Below, piece by piece: positions 1 to 8,277 of a stretch of 64,000 bases of DNA. The stretch spans positions 392,741 through 456,740 of the forward strand of contig NZ_JACHFD010000001.1 of assembly GCF_014201715.1 (NCBI RefSeq). Direction: 5' to 3'. How positions within the stretch are numbered: position 1 is the first letter of the stretch; every line of letters starts with the position of its first letter. Made by a program: the position numbers and the translations under genes. The notes below the pieces were generated by a model. It was not told the DNA's origin and did not search any database. It worked only from the letters and a program-made list of their open reading frames with translations. This DNA is from Haloferula luteola (GTDB lineage Bacteria; Verrucomicrobiota; Verrucomicrobiia; Verrucomicrobiales; Akkermansiaceae).

Positions 1-721
1 CCGGAAAAATGGGCCGAAGCGTCTTCTCATACTCATCCGGTTCCGTCCGATCCGGGAACATCCAGTAGTACGCTTGGTAATCCTCGTCGCCCGCTTGCGC
101 CCGCTTCGCCCACTCGTGCTCGTCCGACGTGTGATTGAAAACAAAATCGAGCACCAAACTGATTCCATGATGCCGGAGCTCCGACGACAACTGCCGCAGA
201 TCGTCCATGGACCCCAGCGCCTCGTCCACCTCGCGGTAGCTGCTGATCGCATACCCCCCGTCGTCGTCGCCGGCCGGGCTCTTGAAGAGCGGCATCAGGT
301 GCAGGTAGGTCACCCCCAGCTCCTTCAAATACCCCACCTTGTCCCGCAGACCTTCCAAATCGCCCGCAAACAAGTCCACATAGGCCATCGCTCCCACCAC
401 CTGATTGGATTGATACCAGGTGGCATGACCCTCACGCGTCGCATCGAGGCTCTTCAATTCCCCCGGCCGGGCCAACCACGCCTCCGCACAGGTCCGAAGA
501 ATCTGCTCAACATGGAAAAAGAAATCGTAGCTCGGCCCATACACCCGCCACAGCAAATCAAACAACACCGGGAAATGCCTCTCTAGCCGATCTTCAAACG
601 CTGCCCACTCGGCAGATTCGATGTCGTTCGGAAAACTCTTCCGCAAGCGCGGCAGAAGTCGGTTCAGAGAAAGTCGGCTTTCGTGGATCGTCGGAGGCGG
701 TGAGGGAAGATGCATGCTCAT
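1..721 (-). CDS. Amylosucrase (GH13), N-terminal part, cut by the window edge
   Basis: Amylosucrase transfers glucose from sucrose to an alpha-1,4-glucan with release of fructose. Translating the minus strand from 721 gives 240 residues of an uninterrupted amylosucrase-type N-terminus: a helical region with Y-D-F-F-F-H-V-E-Q-I-L, then W-Y-Q-S-N-Q and Y-V-D-L-F-A-G-D-L, then the GH13 barrel start with Y-L-H-L-M-P-L-F, D-G-G-Y-A-I-S-S-Y-R and the conserved D-F-V-F-N-H-T-S-D-E-H-E-W-A. The E-Q-I-L helical segment and the N-H-T-S-D-E-H motif favour amylosucrase over a generic alpha-amylase or a trehalose synthase. The catalytic Asp/Glu/Asp residues lie beyond the window. Start 721 is followed by a second ATG at 715; no strong ribosome site separates them. 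Confidence 0.85.
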   Translation of the reverse strand, partial: MSMHLPSPPPTIHESRLSLNRLLPRLRKSFPNDIESAEWAAFEDRLERHFPVLFDLLWRVYGPSYDFFFHVEQILRTCAEAWLARPGELKSLDATREGHATWYQSNQVVGAMAYVDLFAGDLEGLRDKVGYLKELGVTYLHLMPLFKSPAGDDDGGYAISSYREVDEALGSMDDLRQLSSELRHHGISLVLDFVFNHTSDEHEWAKRAQAGDEDYQAYYWMFPDRTEPDEYEKTLRPIFP

Positions 722-812
722 GGGGAGGAAGGATTCCTTTCTGCCATGGCAACATCCATGCCACACGCGTTAGGTCAAAGAACTTCCTCACACCAGGGGA
801 TGCGGAACCCAC

Positions 813-1679
813 TCAAACTCCGTTTCCAGGCGACCAATCTTCCCCTCCCACCAACCGGATCCCCTCCTCAGAAACCTCGATCTTTCGCTTCTTGTAGAGG
901 GCTCCCACCGTCTGCTTGAAAGTCTTCTTGCTCACTCCCAACTCGGCGTGAATCTCCTCCGCCGGGCTGCGATCGTGCAGCGGACTCGATCCCCCGCACT
1001 CGCTCAAATAAATCAGCAGTCGCTGCTCAAAATCCTCAATCCGTTCCCGCCCTTCCGGCTGCATCACCAGATCCAGTTTCCCATCCGGCCGCACGAGCTT
1101 CACCCACGCATCCCAGCGCTCCCCAGGGAGCAACCGCTGAAACACCTCGTTAGAAAAAATCAACCCGCCGAACTTCCCGTCGACCACCGCCTTGAAACCC
1201 AACTCGGTCCGCGCGTAGATCAATGCCTCCACCTTATCGCCCGCCACGTAGGGTGGACGCGATGAATCAAGATAACGCCCCAATCGCTGCGAGGCGACAA
1301 TGCGCCGACTTTCTTCGTCGACCGCCACTCGAACCACCAGCACCTGCCCCACGCGCGGGCGCGTCCGTTGCTCACCAAACGGCAGCAGCAGATCCTTGGG
1401 CAGACCCCAATCCAAAAACGCACCAAATGCCGTCGTCGCCACCACTCGCAGAGCTGCGAACTCTCCCGGCAATGCCCTCGGCTTGCGCATCGTCGCGACC
1501 GGACGATCCTCCGAATCGGTATAAAGAAACACCCGTAAGCTCTCCCCCACCTCCCACACGGCAGGCATCTCCGCCCGCGGCAGCAGCACCTCTCCCAAGG
1601 GACTACCCGCTTCCAAGGCGAGCCCGAACTTTCGCTCTCGCAGCACCTTCAACTCAGACCATTCTCCCAGTCGCGCCAT
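813..1679 (-). CDS. S1-domain RNA-binding protein, CvfB/YitL-like
   Basis: A 288-residue protein with the architecture of CvfB/YitL: several OB-fold S1-like domains followed by a C-terminal winged helix. The central S1 segment (about residues 75-135) contains T-A-F-G-A-F-L-D-W-G-L and later I-V-A-S-Q-R-L-G-R, the usual S1 end. The C-terminus (about 235-280) reads S-P-A-E-E-I-H-A-E-L-G-V-S-K-K-T-F-K, a helix-turn-helix-like segment. In Firmicutes CvfB is linked to RNA binding and virulence regulation; its exact role here is not known. It lies 6 bases downstream of the exonuclease gene at 1686-2255, so the two are probably co-transcribed, consistent with a shared RNA-related job. The identification rests on fold-level features and length. 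Confidence 0.8.
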   Translation of the reverse strand: MARLGEWSELKVLRERKFGLALEAGSPLGEVLLPRAEMPAVWEVGESLRVFLYTDSEDRPVATMRKPRALPGEFAALRVVATTAFGAFLDWGLPKDLLLPFGEQRTRPRVGQVLVVRVAVDEESRRIVASQRLGRYLDSSRPPYVAGDKVEALIYARTELGFKAVVDGKFGGLIFSNEVFQRLLPGERWDAWVKLVRPDGKLDLVMQPEGRERIEDFEQRLLIYLSECGGSSPLHDRSPAEEIHAELGVSKKTFKQTVGALYKKRKIEVSEEGIRLVGGEDWSPGNGV

Positions 1680-1685
1680 GATTCC

Positions 1686-2255
1686 TCACTTCCAGTCGAC
1701 CGCGACTTCCTGCAACTGGCCACCGCGGTCGTGGTACTTCAGATGGCCGTTCTCCACGGCAAATTCGTGCACACATTTCGTCACCTTGACGTCGTAGGCG
1801 CAGTATTCGGCAATCTTCATCAACGGCTCCTTACTCCCCGTTTTCTTATATTCCTGCCACCACCGCAAGGCATCCAGACCATCGGCCGTTTTCCCTTCGC
1901 CGCCCAACGACCCCTTCGCCGCGGCATCCAGCTTCAATCGGAACCCGAGCAACTCCTGCAAGGCCAGCATCATGTCGAGATTCACCGTCTGGTTCGGAAG
2001 ATCGTAAATCGTATACCCCTGCAGCACCGGATAATCGAACTCAACGTGGTTCCATCCCACCACCAAATCCGCCCGCACCAACTCGTCCACCAGCGCATTC
2101 ACCTCCGATTCGCCATAAATTCGGTACTCTCCCGATCCCGTGCTGTAAGTCACCCCTACCGAAATGCCCATCTTGTCCTTGTGAGCGGAGCCCCCCACAT
2201 CATTGAAGCTGCGTTGGGTCTCCAGGTCGAAATACACGATGTTCTTGGCGGACAC
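1686..2255 (-). CDS. DEDD-type 3'-5' exonuclease / RNase H-like protein
   Basis: A 189-residue single-domain nuclease of the DEDD superfamily. Exo I is visible as F-D-L-E-T (Asp10, Glu12), Exo II as W-N-H-V-E-F-D-Y (Asn69 to Asp74) and Exo III as Y-C-A-Y-D (Tyr151, Asp155), so all metal-binding acidic residues are present. Its size and motif spacing resemble YprB-like 'ribonuclease H-like' proteins, which may trim DNA or RNA 3' ends; the substrate cannot be read from the sequence. The stop is 6 bases before the S1-protein gene on the same strand. Upstream, a 91-base divergent region separates it from the EcsC-like gene and contains a strong palindrome at 2301-2319. Confidence 0.8.
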   Translation of the reverse strand: MSAKNIVYFDLETQRSFNDVGGSAHKDKMGISVGVTYSTGSGEYRIYGESEVNALVDELVRADLVVGWNHVEFDYPVLQGYTIYDLPNQTVNLDMMLALQELLGFRLKLDAAAKGSLGGEGKTADGLDALRWWQEYKKTGSKEPLMKIAEYCAYDVKVTKCVHEFAVENGHLKYHDRGGQLQEVAVDWK

Positions 2256-2300
2256 GCGCCGACCCTAACCCCGCCTCGACGCCTGAGAAGCGCCAAGTTT

Positions 2301-2319
2301 GCCGGGATGGCATCCCGGC
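2301..2319. promoter_or_regulatory. Near-perfect 19-base palindrome in a divergent promoter region
   Basis: Nine-base arms GCCGGGATG and CATCCCGGC flank one central base. The element lies 45 bases before the exonuclease start and 27 bases before the EcsC-like start, so it could be an operator serving both directions. It could also be a dispersed REP-like hairpin; copies elsewhere in the genome would decide. No second copy was noticed in this window. Confidence 0.4.
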
Positions 2320-2346
2320 CATCCCGTGGTATGAATTCCCCATCTC

Positions 2347-2967
2347 ATGTCCGAATCCCCTCCAGACAAGACCGCTCACGCCGTCACCCAAGCCATTCTC
2401 GGCTTCCTCGGCCAGGTGCCCGAGAGCCAACGTGAACTTGCAGCCTCACCCGCAGATGCCGCCCGCGCCATCGCCAATGCCGCGGCTTCACGAGCCGCCA
2501 CCACGGCAGGCGTTCTTGCCCTCCCTCCCGGCCCCCTCGCCTGGGCCACCATTCTCCCCGAAATCATCGCGGTTTGGAAAATCCAGGCCCAGATGGTCTC
2601 CGATATCGCCGCCGTCTTCGGCAAACGCGCCCAACTCTCCCAAGAACAAATGCTCTATTGCCTGTTCCGGCACACCGCCGCACAGGCCGTGCGCGACCTC
2701 GTCGTCCGCGTCGGCGAACGCTATCTCATCAAGAAAGCCAGCTACAAAACACTTGAGAGCGCGGCCCGAAAAGTCGGCCTCAAGATCACCCAGCGCGCCG
2801 TGGGCAAAGGCATTTCACGCCTCATCCCCCTCCTCAGCGCCGTCGGGGTGGGTGGCTACGCATGGTATGACACCGCTCGGGTCGCCAAAACCGCCATCGA
2901 TCTCTTCCAAAGCCCCATCGATCACGAACTGCCCGCGCCAGAGCCTCCGGTATCTCTACCTAACTGA
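2347..2967 (+). CDS. EcsC-like protein
   Basis: A 206-residue protein with EcsC-family character: a small-residue-rich hydrophobic segment with G-P-L-A-W-A-T-I-L-P-E-I-I-A-V-W-K-I-Q-A-Q-M-V-S-D-I-A-A-V-F-G (about residues 61-92), the helix with Q-M-L-Y-C-L-F-R-H, a Lys/Arg-rich region with G-L-K-I-T-Q-R-A-V-G-K-G and a second hydrophobic stretch L-I-P-L-L-S-A-V-G-V-G-G-Y-A (about 158-171). EcsC proteins are poorly characterised and thought to be membrane-associated. Its last 46 bases overlap the end of the giant ATPase gene on the other strand, so the two transcripts converge. Placement beside the flotillin/ATPase cluster suggests a related membrane role, but that is inference. Confidence 0.65.
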   Translation: MSESPPDKTAHAVTQAILGFLGQVPESQRELAASPADAARAIANAAASRAATTAGVLALPPGPLAWATILPEIIAVWKIQAQMVSDIAAVFGKRAQLSQEQMLYCLFRHTAAQAVRDLVVRVGERYLIKKASYKTLESAARKVGLKITQRAVGKGISRLIPLLSAVGVGGYAWYDTARVAKTAIDLFQSPIDHELPAPEPPVSLPN

Positions 2968-5900
2968 CGGATCTCCGGCTGCACATCCAGCGGCGAACGG
3001 CTCTTTTCCACCTTCTCAATCGTCCCCTCCTCGTCCTGCACCGGCACCACTTTGATATCCACCTCCACCGGCACCGCGCGCAATCCCGCGATGATCTCCT
3101 GCAACCGCTGCACCGTCTCTTCTCCCAAGGTCTGGGGCTTCGCATAATGGGCCCCTGCTGCTGCAATCCCCTGATGAATGGCAGATAAGCCGTCGTTGAA
3201 CTGCGTCAGCTGCGCCACCACCCGAGCCACCGGATCGGTCTCCCCCGCTCCGCCGAGCAACTTATGGCGCACAAAATCTTTTTTGATCTGCTCCCACCGG
3301 ACTTCCTGCGCCCCCTGGAGCCGACCTTCCAGCTCATAAAACTTCAGCAAATTCGCCTCGGCTGCCTTGGTGAGGTTCTGGGACTCGCTGCGATAGTGAT
3401 CGTCGACCCGCTGCTGCACCTCCTCAGCCGTCATCAATGGCAACACCTTCTCGGCGATCCGATTCATGTTGCGGTAAGAGCCCTGCAGCTTGAACGAAGG
3501 TTCCGTTCGATAGGCATCTTCCTGCGCGGCACTCCGGATATACTCCAGATTCACCCGCAAAATCGTATCCCTCACGGCCAGCAAATGGCGAGTGACTGTG
3601 ACCATTTCATCGATCTCCGCCGGCGTGTAGTTTCCCTCGAAATCCGCTCCGTCCCTGCTCCCCGTCTCCGCCATCCGAATCACCGTCAGCACATCCTTCT
3701 GTGAGCGACTCGCCAGCCGCGACAAAGCCGCATTGGAGGTCAGAGCATTCTCAATGTAGCTCGATTTGAACGCCGCTTCATGACCACCCAGAATATCCCC
3801 GAGATTGTAGGTATCCGCTCGGTTCGCCAACATGTCTGGGATCTGGAACTTTCCACCGCTCTCCGTGTAGGGGTTGCCAGCCATCACCACCGCCACCTTC
3901 CGTCCCCGCAAATCATAGGTTCGGGCACGCCCTTTCCAAACCCCCTCGATCTTCCTTTGGGCATCGCAAAGGCTGATGAACTTCTGCAAGAACTCCGGAT
4001 TCGTGTGCTGAATGTCGTCCACATACAACATCACGTTGTCGCCCATCTCCAATGCCAAATTGAGCCGAATGACCTCCTCTCGAGCCGCCGCGTTAGGGGC
4101 CTCCGTGGGGTCCAGCGACAACACATGGTGCCCCAGCGCCGGACCATTGATCTTCACAAAAGTCAGCCCGAGACGATCGGCCACGTACTCCATCAAAGTC
4201 GTCTTTCCGTAACCCGGCGGAGAAATCAGCAGGAGCATGCCCATCCGGTCTGTCCGGGTATCAACTCCTGCCGTTCCCAACTGCTTGGCCAAATTGTCGC
4301 CAATCAGAGGCAGATACACCTCGTCGATCAACCGGTTCCGCACAAACGCACTCATCACCTTCGGCTTGAACTCGTCCAACCGCATCCCACTCCGCTTCTC
4401 GTGGATCATCCGCTGCTTCATGGCCGACAACTCACGAAACGCCACCGCAACCGTCGCCTCGTGCCGCGAAAGGCGATCCAAAAACTCGCTATAGTGCACC
4501 GCCAAACGCCCACCTTCGATTCTCGCATGACCTGAACGCAGACCGTCGACCTCCACCGTCAACACGATCGTCTGAACCGACCTTTGCTCAAATCCGCCTC
4601 GGGCCAAATGGGCGGATGCCTCATCAATGACGGCATCCCGCAAGGCAACTGGCGTGCTTTCCAACACCCCCTCGCTGCTCGCCTGGAAACCGCTCAGCCA
4701 ATCTCGCACCACCTCGAATCGACCTTCCGGAGGAAGCCCCGCCATCGCATCCGCAAACGCTCCTTCGGCCCGCTTTGCCACCAAAGCATGCTCAAATCCC
4801 CGCACCAACTCTGCGGCAGAAGCCGATACCACAAACCCGCCCCCATGCGACAACTCCGCAACCAAATAGTCGACCACCTGGCTCTGATGTTCCGTCACTG
4901 AGGCTAACTCCGCGAACCAACCACTCTCTTCCAGCCACCGCCCCAGGCCCCTCTGCAACTTCCCTCGCCACCTCTCAATGTCCCCCCCTTCCCGGAACCA
5001 CATCCGACGTTTCCCGTAGCTCGCCAACTGCCCCGCCAACATCAACTTGGCAGAATCCTCCCAACAATCCCAAAACAAGATTCCCGCGGCGCGCGCCCGC
5101 GGACCGAAGCGCAGCAAGCCCGCCTCCTCATGCACCGGCAACAGCGCTTCCAACAACTTGGCGGCATCCTCATCGTGCACCCCTTTGGTGTATCCCTCCG
5201 CATATCGCGGCTGCATGAACGCCTGAACCTCCTGCAACAGATCCTCCCGATCGACCCGACCCGACCGAAGAAACTGCCACGCCAAATACTCCACCCGTGC
5301 CACTTCTGGCCCCTCGCTCGGCACCTCCAAATCCCAAGCCTCACGCGTCGCCAAAAATGCAGGATCCTCGATTCGCTCGAAATACTTCGTCCCAGCCAAA
5401 TGGAACGCCATGCCATCCTCAAACGGAACAATCGTCGGCTCAAGCGGCTGCGTATTCACGCTAAAGGCATGCTTCCCGAAGCGCAGCACATTCTGCCCGT
5501 CGACGAACAAATCCTTTTTGTCCTTCAGCTGCCTCACGCCATCCTCGCGCAAAGTCTTTAGACGCGTTTGCAGATCGTCCGCCTTCACCGGATCGCCCAA
5601 TCCGCTCAGCTGCGCCACGATATCCCGCACCTTTTCGATCATCGGGTCCGTCGCAAAATAACTGTGGACCTCCTCGATCTCCTTGAATCCCGCCAATCGA
5701 TTGCGAATCCCATTGAGAATTCGCTCCGCGCTCTTGAAGAGAGCTCCAGCCCGCTTTTGGCGGGCCTCCATCAACTGCGTCCGGCGCCCTTCAAAAGCAT
5801 CGTAAATCTCCTCCCGGCGCGCAGCCAACTGCAGGATGTATTCATCGAACTCCGAAAATCGCCCTTCCAACTCTTCCACCTGGACCATCAACCGCGTCAG

Positions 5901-8045
5901 CGATTCGTCACAGCGTTCCGGCGTGTCACACAGATCGAGATAGTTCGCCAGCGCTTGCGAAAGCAGCTTCATCTGAGCTGAAAACTGCGCCTCACCCTCA
6001 CCCCGCGCCAACTCCTTGCGCCGATTCCGCAGCCCCCCACGCGTTCCATTCAGCTTCGCGTAGAGTGCCGAAATCCGCTCGATGATCGCGGTCGTCTGCG
6101 TGGCATCCGCAATCTTCAGTCCGCCGACGATTTCAATCAGCATCTCCAACTCTCCTGCCGAGCGATCCAGTGCTGCACCCACCTCGTCGGCTTCCGTCAC
6201 CTTGCCAATTCGATCCAGGCCCATTTCTTGGACCTCGATCGCCTCTGCATAGGAACGCAGCGAATCCTCTCCCAGCAGAAAATCCACCGTCCTTTGTGAT
6301 GTCGCCGCCGTCGCCGCCACCACCTCCTTCTCCAGATCCTCCACCACCTGCGGATCGGTGTAACGCACCTCACCCAAAGCCATGATCTCGCCCCGCAGCT
6401 TGCGAAGGGTCGACAGATGTTCCACCAGCGCCTTCAACTCCGCACCCGGAGCCGTTTCCGCCGCGCGCACCGCGACTCCGACCGCCGCGCGCACCCCAGC
6501 GGTCCGCTCCGTCGCCGTTTCGCGCAATCTCTGCACCTTTTCAAACTCACCGATAGCCGACTCCGCGGCCTTTTTGATCTCCCGCAGAGGACCTGCCAGA
6601 GACCCGCATTCCTCACGGTCCAACCAAAAGTAGGTATCCAGAAGATCTCCCGCCCGCTTTGCCAAATCGAGATACAGTCCCGAAAACGAATCATCCTTTT
6701 GCAGCAGCGTCAGCAATTCCCGGGACTCCGCCATCCCCCGTACCAGCTCGGCATTGCCGATCTTGAACAAATACGAAGAAGGATCCGCCGCACAGGCCGC
6801 TGCCGCCTCGTCATCCAAATACGGCGTTTGCCAGATTTGCAGGGAATGATGCTTCTGCGGCTGGCCATCGGTCCGGAACAACACCAATTCCCCATCGCCA
6901 AATAGCGAGAACCCGGAACACAAGATCGGGGTGTCCACCCCCTGCTGAATCCGGTTGTAAGAAAGGAGCACGTACTCCCCGTTCGGCCGATTGTAGAACG
7001 AGAACAGCACGTCTTCACCATTCGAAGAGGCCACCCGGCGTTCGAAGCGCATGTCAACTAGACCGTGGTCGAACGTCTTCAACTCGCCACTCTGCAACAG
7101 GTAGCCATTGGCAAAAACGATCCCGTGATCGTCCGGAAGCAGCACGCACGAATCTCCAATCGCGTCCAGCCGGTGCACCGTTCTCGTCTTCTCGTTGAAG
7201 ACCAAATAACGATGCAGGGACTCCCGGTAAGGAAGCACTTTCAACAGAATCAACGACCCTACACAGGCGTAGAAAATTTCCGCATCATCGAGCGTCTGAT
7301 CGCTCTCTGTGACGGGCTCGGCGTAGATCCCTTCCCCCGACTCCGTATTGTCCTCCACCTTCACCGTGAGGTCACCCCCGACGGTCTCGATGAACACTCG
7401 GTCCTCGATCGAAATGTGCGGGTGCAATCCCGACCGGTGCATGCCTCGATGCGCCCGTGTCCATTCGAACTCATGCTGTTTCGGATAGACATACTCATGG
7501 TCGAATCGACTGCCCACGTATTCCAGTCCGTCCGCCGTCATCCGCCACTTGAAAACCTTGATGTCACTCAACGTCTTCCCGGCCCGCATCGCCAAAAACA
7601 GATGCGGACCAATCACCAGGAATTTCTGAAATACCGTTTCCCGGTAATACTTGTAAAGATCGGTGAAATCCGCCGTGAACCGCGGATCATCGAGCACCTC
7701 AGTAACCGGTATCGCCGTGAATGCCTTGGTCTCCGGGTTGAAATCGTAAACCGAGAAGACGTCCTGCACCTCCGTCGTCTGCTTCAGTCCGAACTGAATA
7801 TTGTAGCCGAACAGAAAGCGATGCTTCCCCACCGTCACCAAATCACGGGCCACACAATTGTGCTCCGTCGCGATCCTCTCCGTTCCTAACAAGGCCGTCT
7901 GCACCCCGCCAAAAACAGCGAGTCGCTCGGTATTCAAACGGTCCAGAGAAGCACGCAGCGCACTCCCGTGTTTCTCCAAGCGGGCGCGAATCACCTCATA
8001 GGCTCCGCCCTCAAGTTGATCGGGTATTGAGTTCTCCTCAGCCAT
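2922..8045 (-). CDS. Giant AAA+ ATPase ('DNA repair ATPase' family), 1707 residues
   Basis: A very large cytoplasmic ATPase without signal peptide or membrane segments. The first ~450 residues are beta-rich and propeller-like, with repeated Y-N, F-L and W-T strand patterns. A long charged coiled-coil region follows (about 450-850), and an AAA+ module starts near residue 1230. Walker A is P-P-G-Y-G-K-T-T (about 1274-1281) and Walker B is V-M-L-Y-V-D-D-I-Q (about 1337-1345). The stretch M-A-G-N-P-Y-T-E-S-G and the I-P-D-M-L-A-N-R-A-D-T-Y-N-L-G-D segment are hallmarks of this family. Databases usually name such proteins 'DNA repair ATPase', but a DNA-repair role is not established. Comparable ATPases are often encoded beside PspA, flotillin and YqiJ-type genes; here flotillin and YqiJ are adjacent and PspA is missing. 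Confidence 0.8.
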   Translation of the reverse strand: MAEENSIPDQLEGGAYEVIRARLEKHGSALRASLDRLNTERLAVFGGVQTALLGTERIATEHNCVARDLVTVGKHRFLFGYNIQFGLKQTTEVQDVFSVYDFNPETKAFTAIPVTEVLDDPRFTADFTDLYKYYRETVFQKFLVIGPHLFLAMRAGKTLSDIKVFKWRMTADGLEYVGSRFDHEYVYPKQHEFEWTRAHRGMHRSGLHPHISIEDRVFIETVGGDLTVKVEDNTESGEGIYAEPVTESDQTLDDAEIFYACVGSLILLKVLPYRESLHRYLVFNEKTRTVHRLDAIGDSCVLLPDDHGIVFANGYLLQSGELKTFDHGLVDMRFERRVASSNGEDVLFSFYNRPNGEYVLLSYNRIQQGVDTPILCSGFSLFGDGELVLFRTDGQPQKHHSLQIWQTPYLDDEAAAACAADPSSYLFKIGNAELVRGMAESRELLTLLQKDDSFSGLYLDLAKRAGDLLDTYFWLDREECGSLAGPLREIKKAAESAIGEFEKVQRLRETATERTAGVRAAVGVAVRAAETAPGAELKALVEHLSTLRKLRGEIMALGEVRYTDPQVVEDLEKEVVAATAATSQRTVDFLLGEDSLRSYAEAIEVQEMGLDRIGKVTEADEVGAALDRSAGELEMLIEIVGGLKIADATQTTAIIERISALYAKLNGTRGGLRNRRKELARGEGEAQFSAQMKLLSQALANYLDLCDTPERCDESLTRLMVQVEELEGRFSEFDEYILQLAARREEIYDAFEGRRTQLMEARQKRAGALFKSAERILNGIRNRLAGFKEIEEVHSYFATDPMIEKVRDIVAQLSGLGDPVKADDLQTRLKTLREDGVRQLKDKKDLFVDGQNVLRFGKHAFSVNTQPLEPTIVPFEDGMAFHLAGTKYFERIEDPAFLATREAWDLEVPSEGPEVARVEYLAWQFLRSGRVDREDLLQEVQAFMQPRYAEGYTKGVHDEDAAKLLEALLPVHEEAGLLRFGPRARAAGILFWDCWEDSAKLMLAGQLASYGKRRMWFREGGDIERWRGKLQRGLGRWLEESGWFAELASVTEHQSQVVDYLVAELSHGGGFVVSASAAELVRGFEHALVAKRAEGAFADAMAGLPPEGRFEVVRDWLSGFQASSEGVLESTPVALRDAVIDEASAHLARGGFEQRSVQTIVLTVEVDGLRSGHARIEGGRLAVHYSEFLDRLSRHEATVAVAFRELSAMKQRMIHEKRSGMRLDEFKPKVMSAFVRNRLIDEVYLPLIGDNLAKQLGTAGVDTRTDRMGMLLLISPPGYGKTTLMEYVADRLGLTFVKINGPALGHHVLSLDPTEAPNAAAREEVIRLNLALEMGDNVMLYVDDIQHTNPEFLQKFISLCDAQRKIEGVWKGRARTYDLRGRKVAVVMAGNPYTESGGKFQIPDMLANRADTYNLGDILGGHEAAFKSSYIENALTSNAALSRLASRSQKDVLTVIRMAETGSRDGADFEGNYTPAEIDEMVTVTRHLLAVRDTILRVNLEYIRSAAQEDAYRTEPSFKLQGSYRNMNRIAEKVLPLMTAEEVQQRVDDHYRSESQNLTKAAEANLLKFYELEGRLQGAQEVRWEQIKKDFVRHKLLGGAGETDPVARVVAQLTQFNDGLSAIHQGIAAAGAHYAKPQTLGEETVQRLQEIIAGLRAVPVEVDIKVVPVQDEEGTIEKVEKSRSPLDVQPEIRQLGRDTGGSGAGSS

Positions 8046-8277
8046 GGGAATCGAGAATCAGGAATCAAACGTCGCTAAAAAACGACAAACTAGCATTTCG
8101 AAAATAGGACAGGCCCCACCGATCTCCCCCACGACGGATCGAGTGAATCCCTGCGAATTCCCTCAACTCTGGAGGCCACCGCCGATTTCAACGGGCAGCT
8201 GTGCAGAGAGTCTCGACAACCACAAGATCGCTCGGACCTCGCCACCGGTGGCACGACACCCCCTGCCATGATTGGGC
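8046..8277. other. Intergenic region between flotillin and giant ATPase genes
   Basis: This 232-base gap lies between the flotillin stop and the ATPase start on the same strand and probably holds the ATPase promoter. It contains a perfect 12-base palindrome GCCACCGGTGGC at 8241-8252 and A+T-rich sequence at about 8075-8110, close to the ATPase start. No clear -10/-35 pair and no terminator with a T-run were found. No gene was seen in it. Confidence 0.4.

Noticed and set aside
7065..7889. Plus-strand open frame of 274 codons
   Set aside because: It is antisense to the giant ATPase, has Arg/His-rich composition and no family motif, and arises from the high GC of the coding strand.
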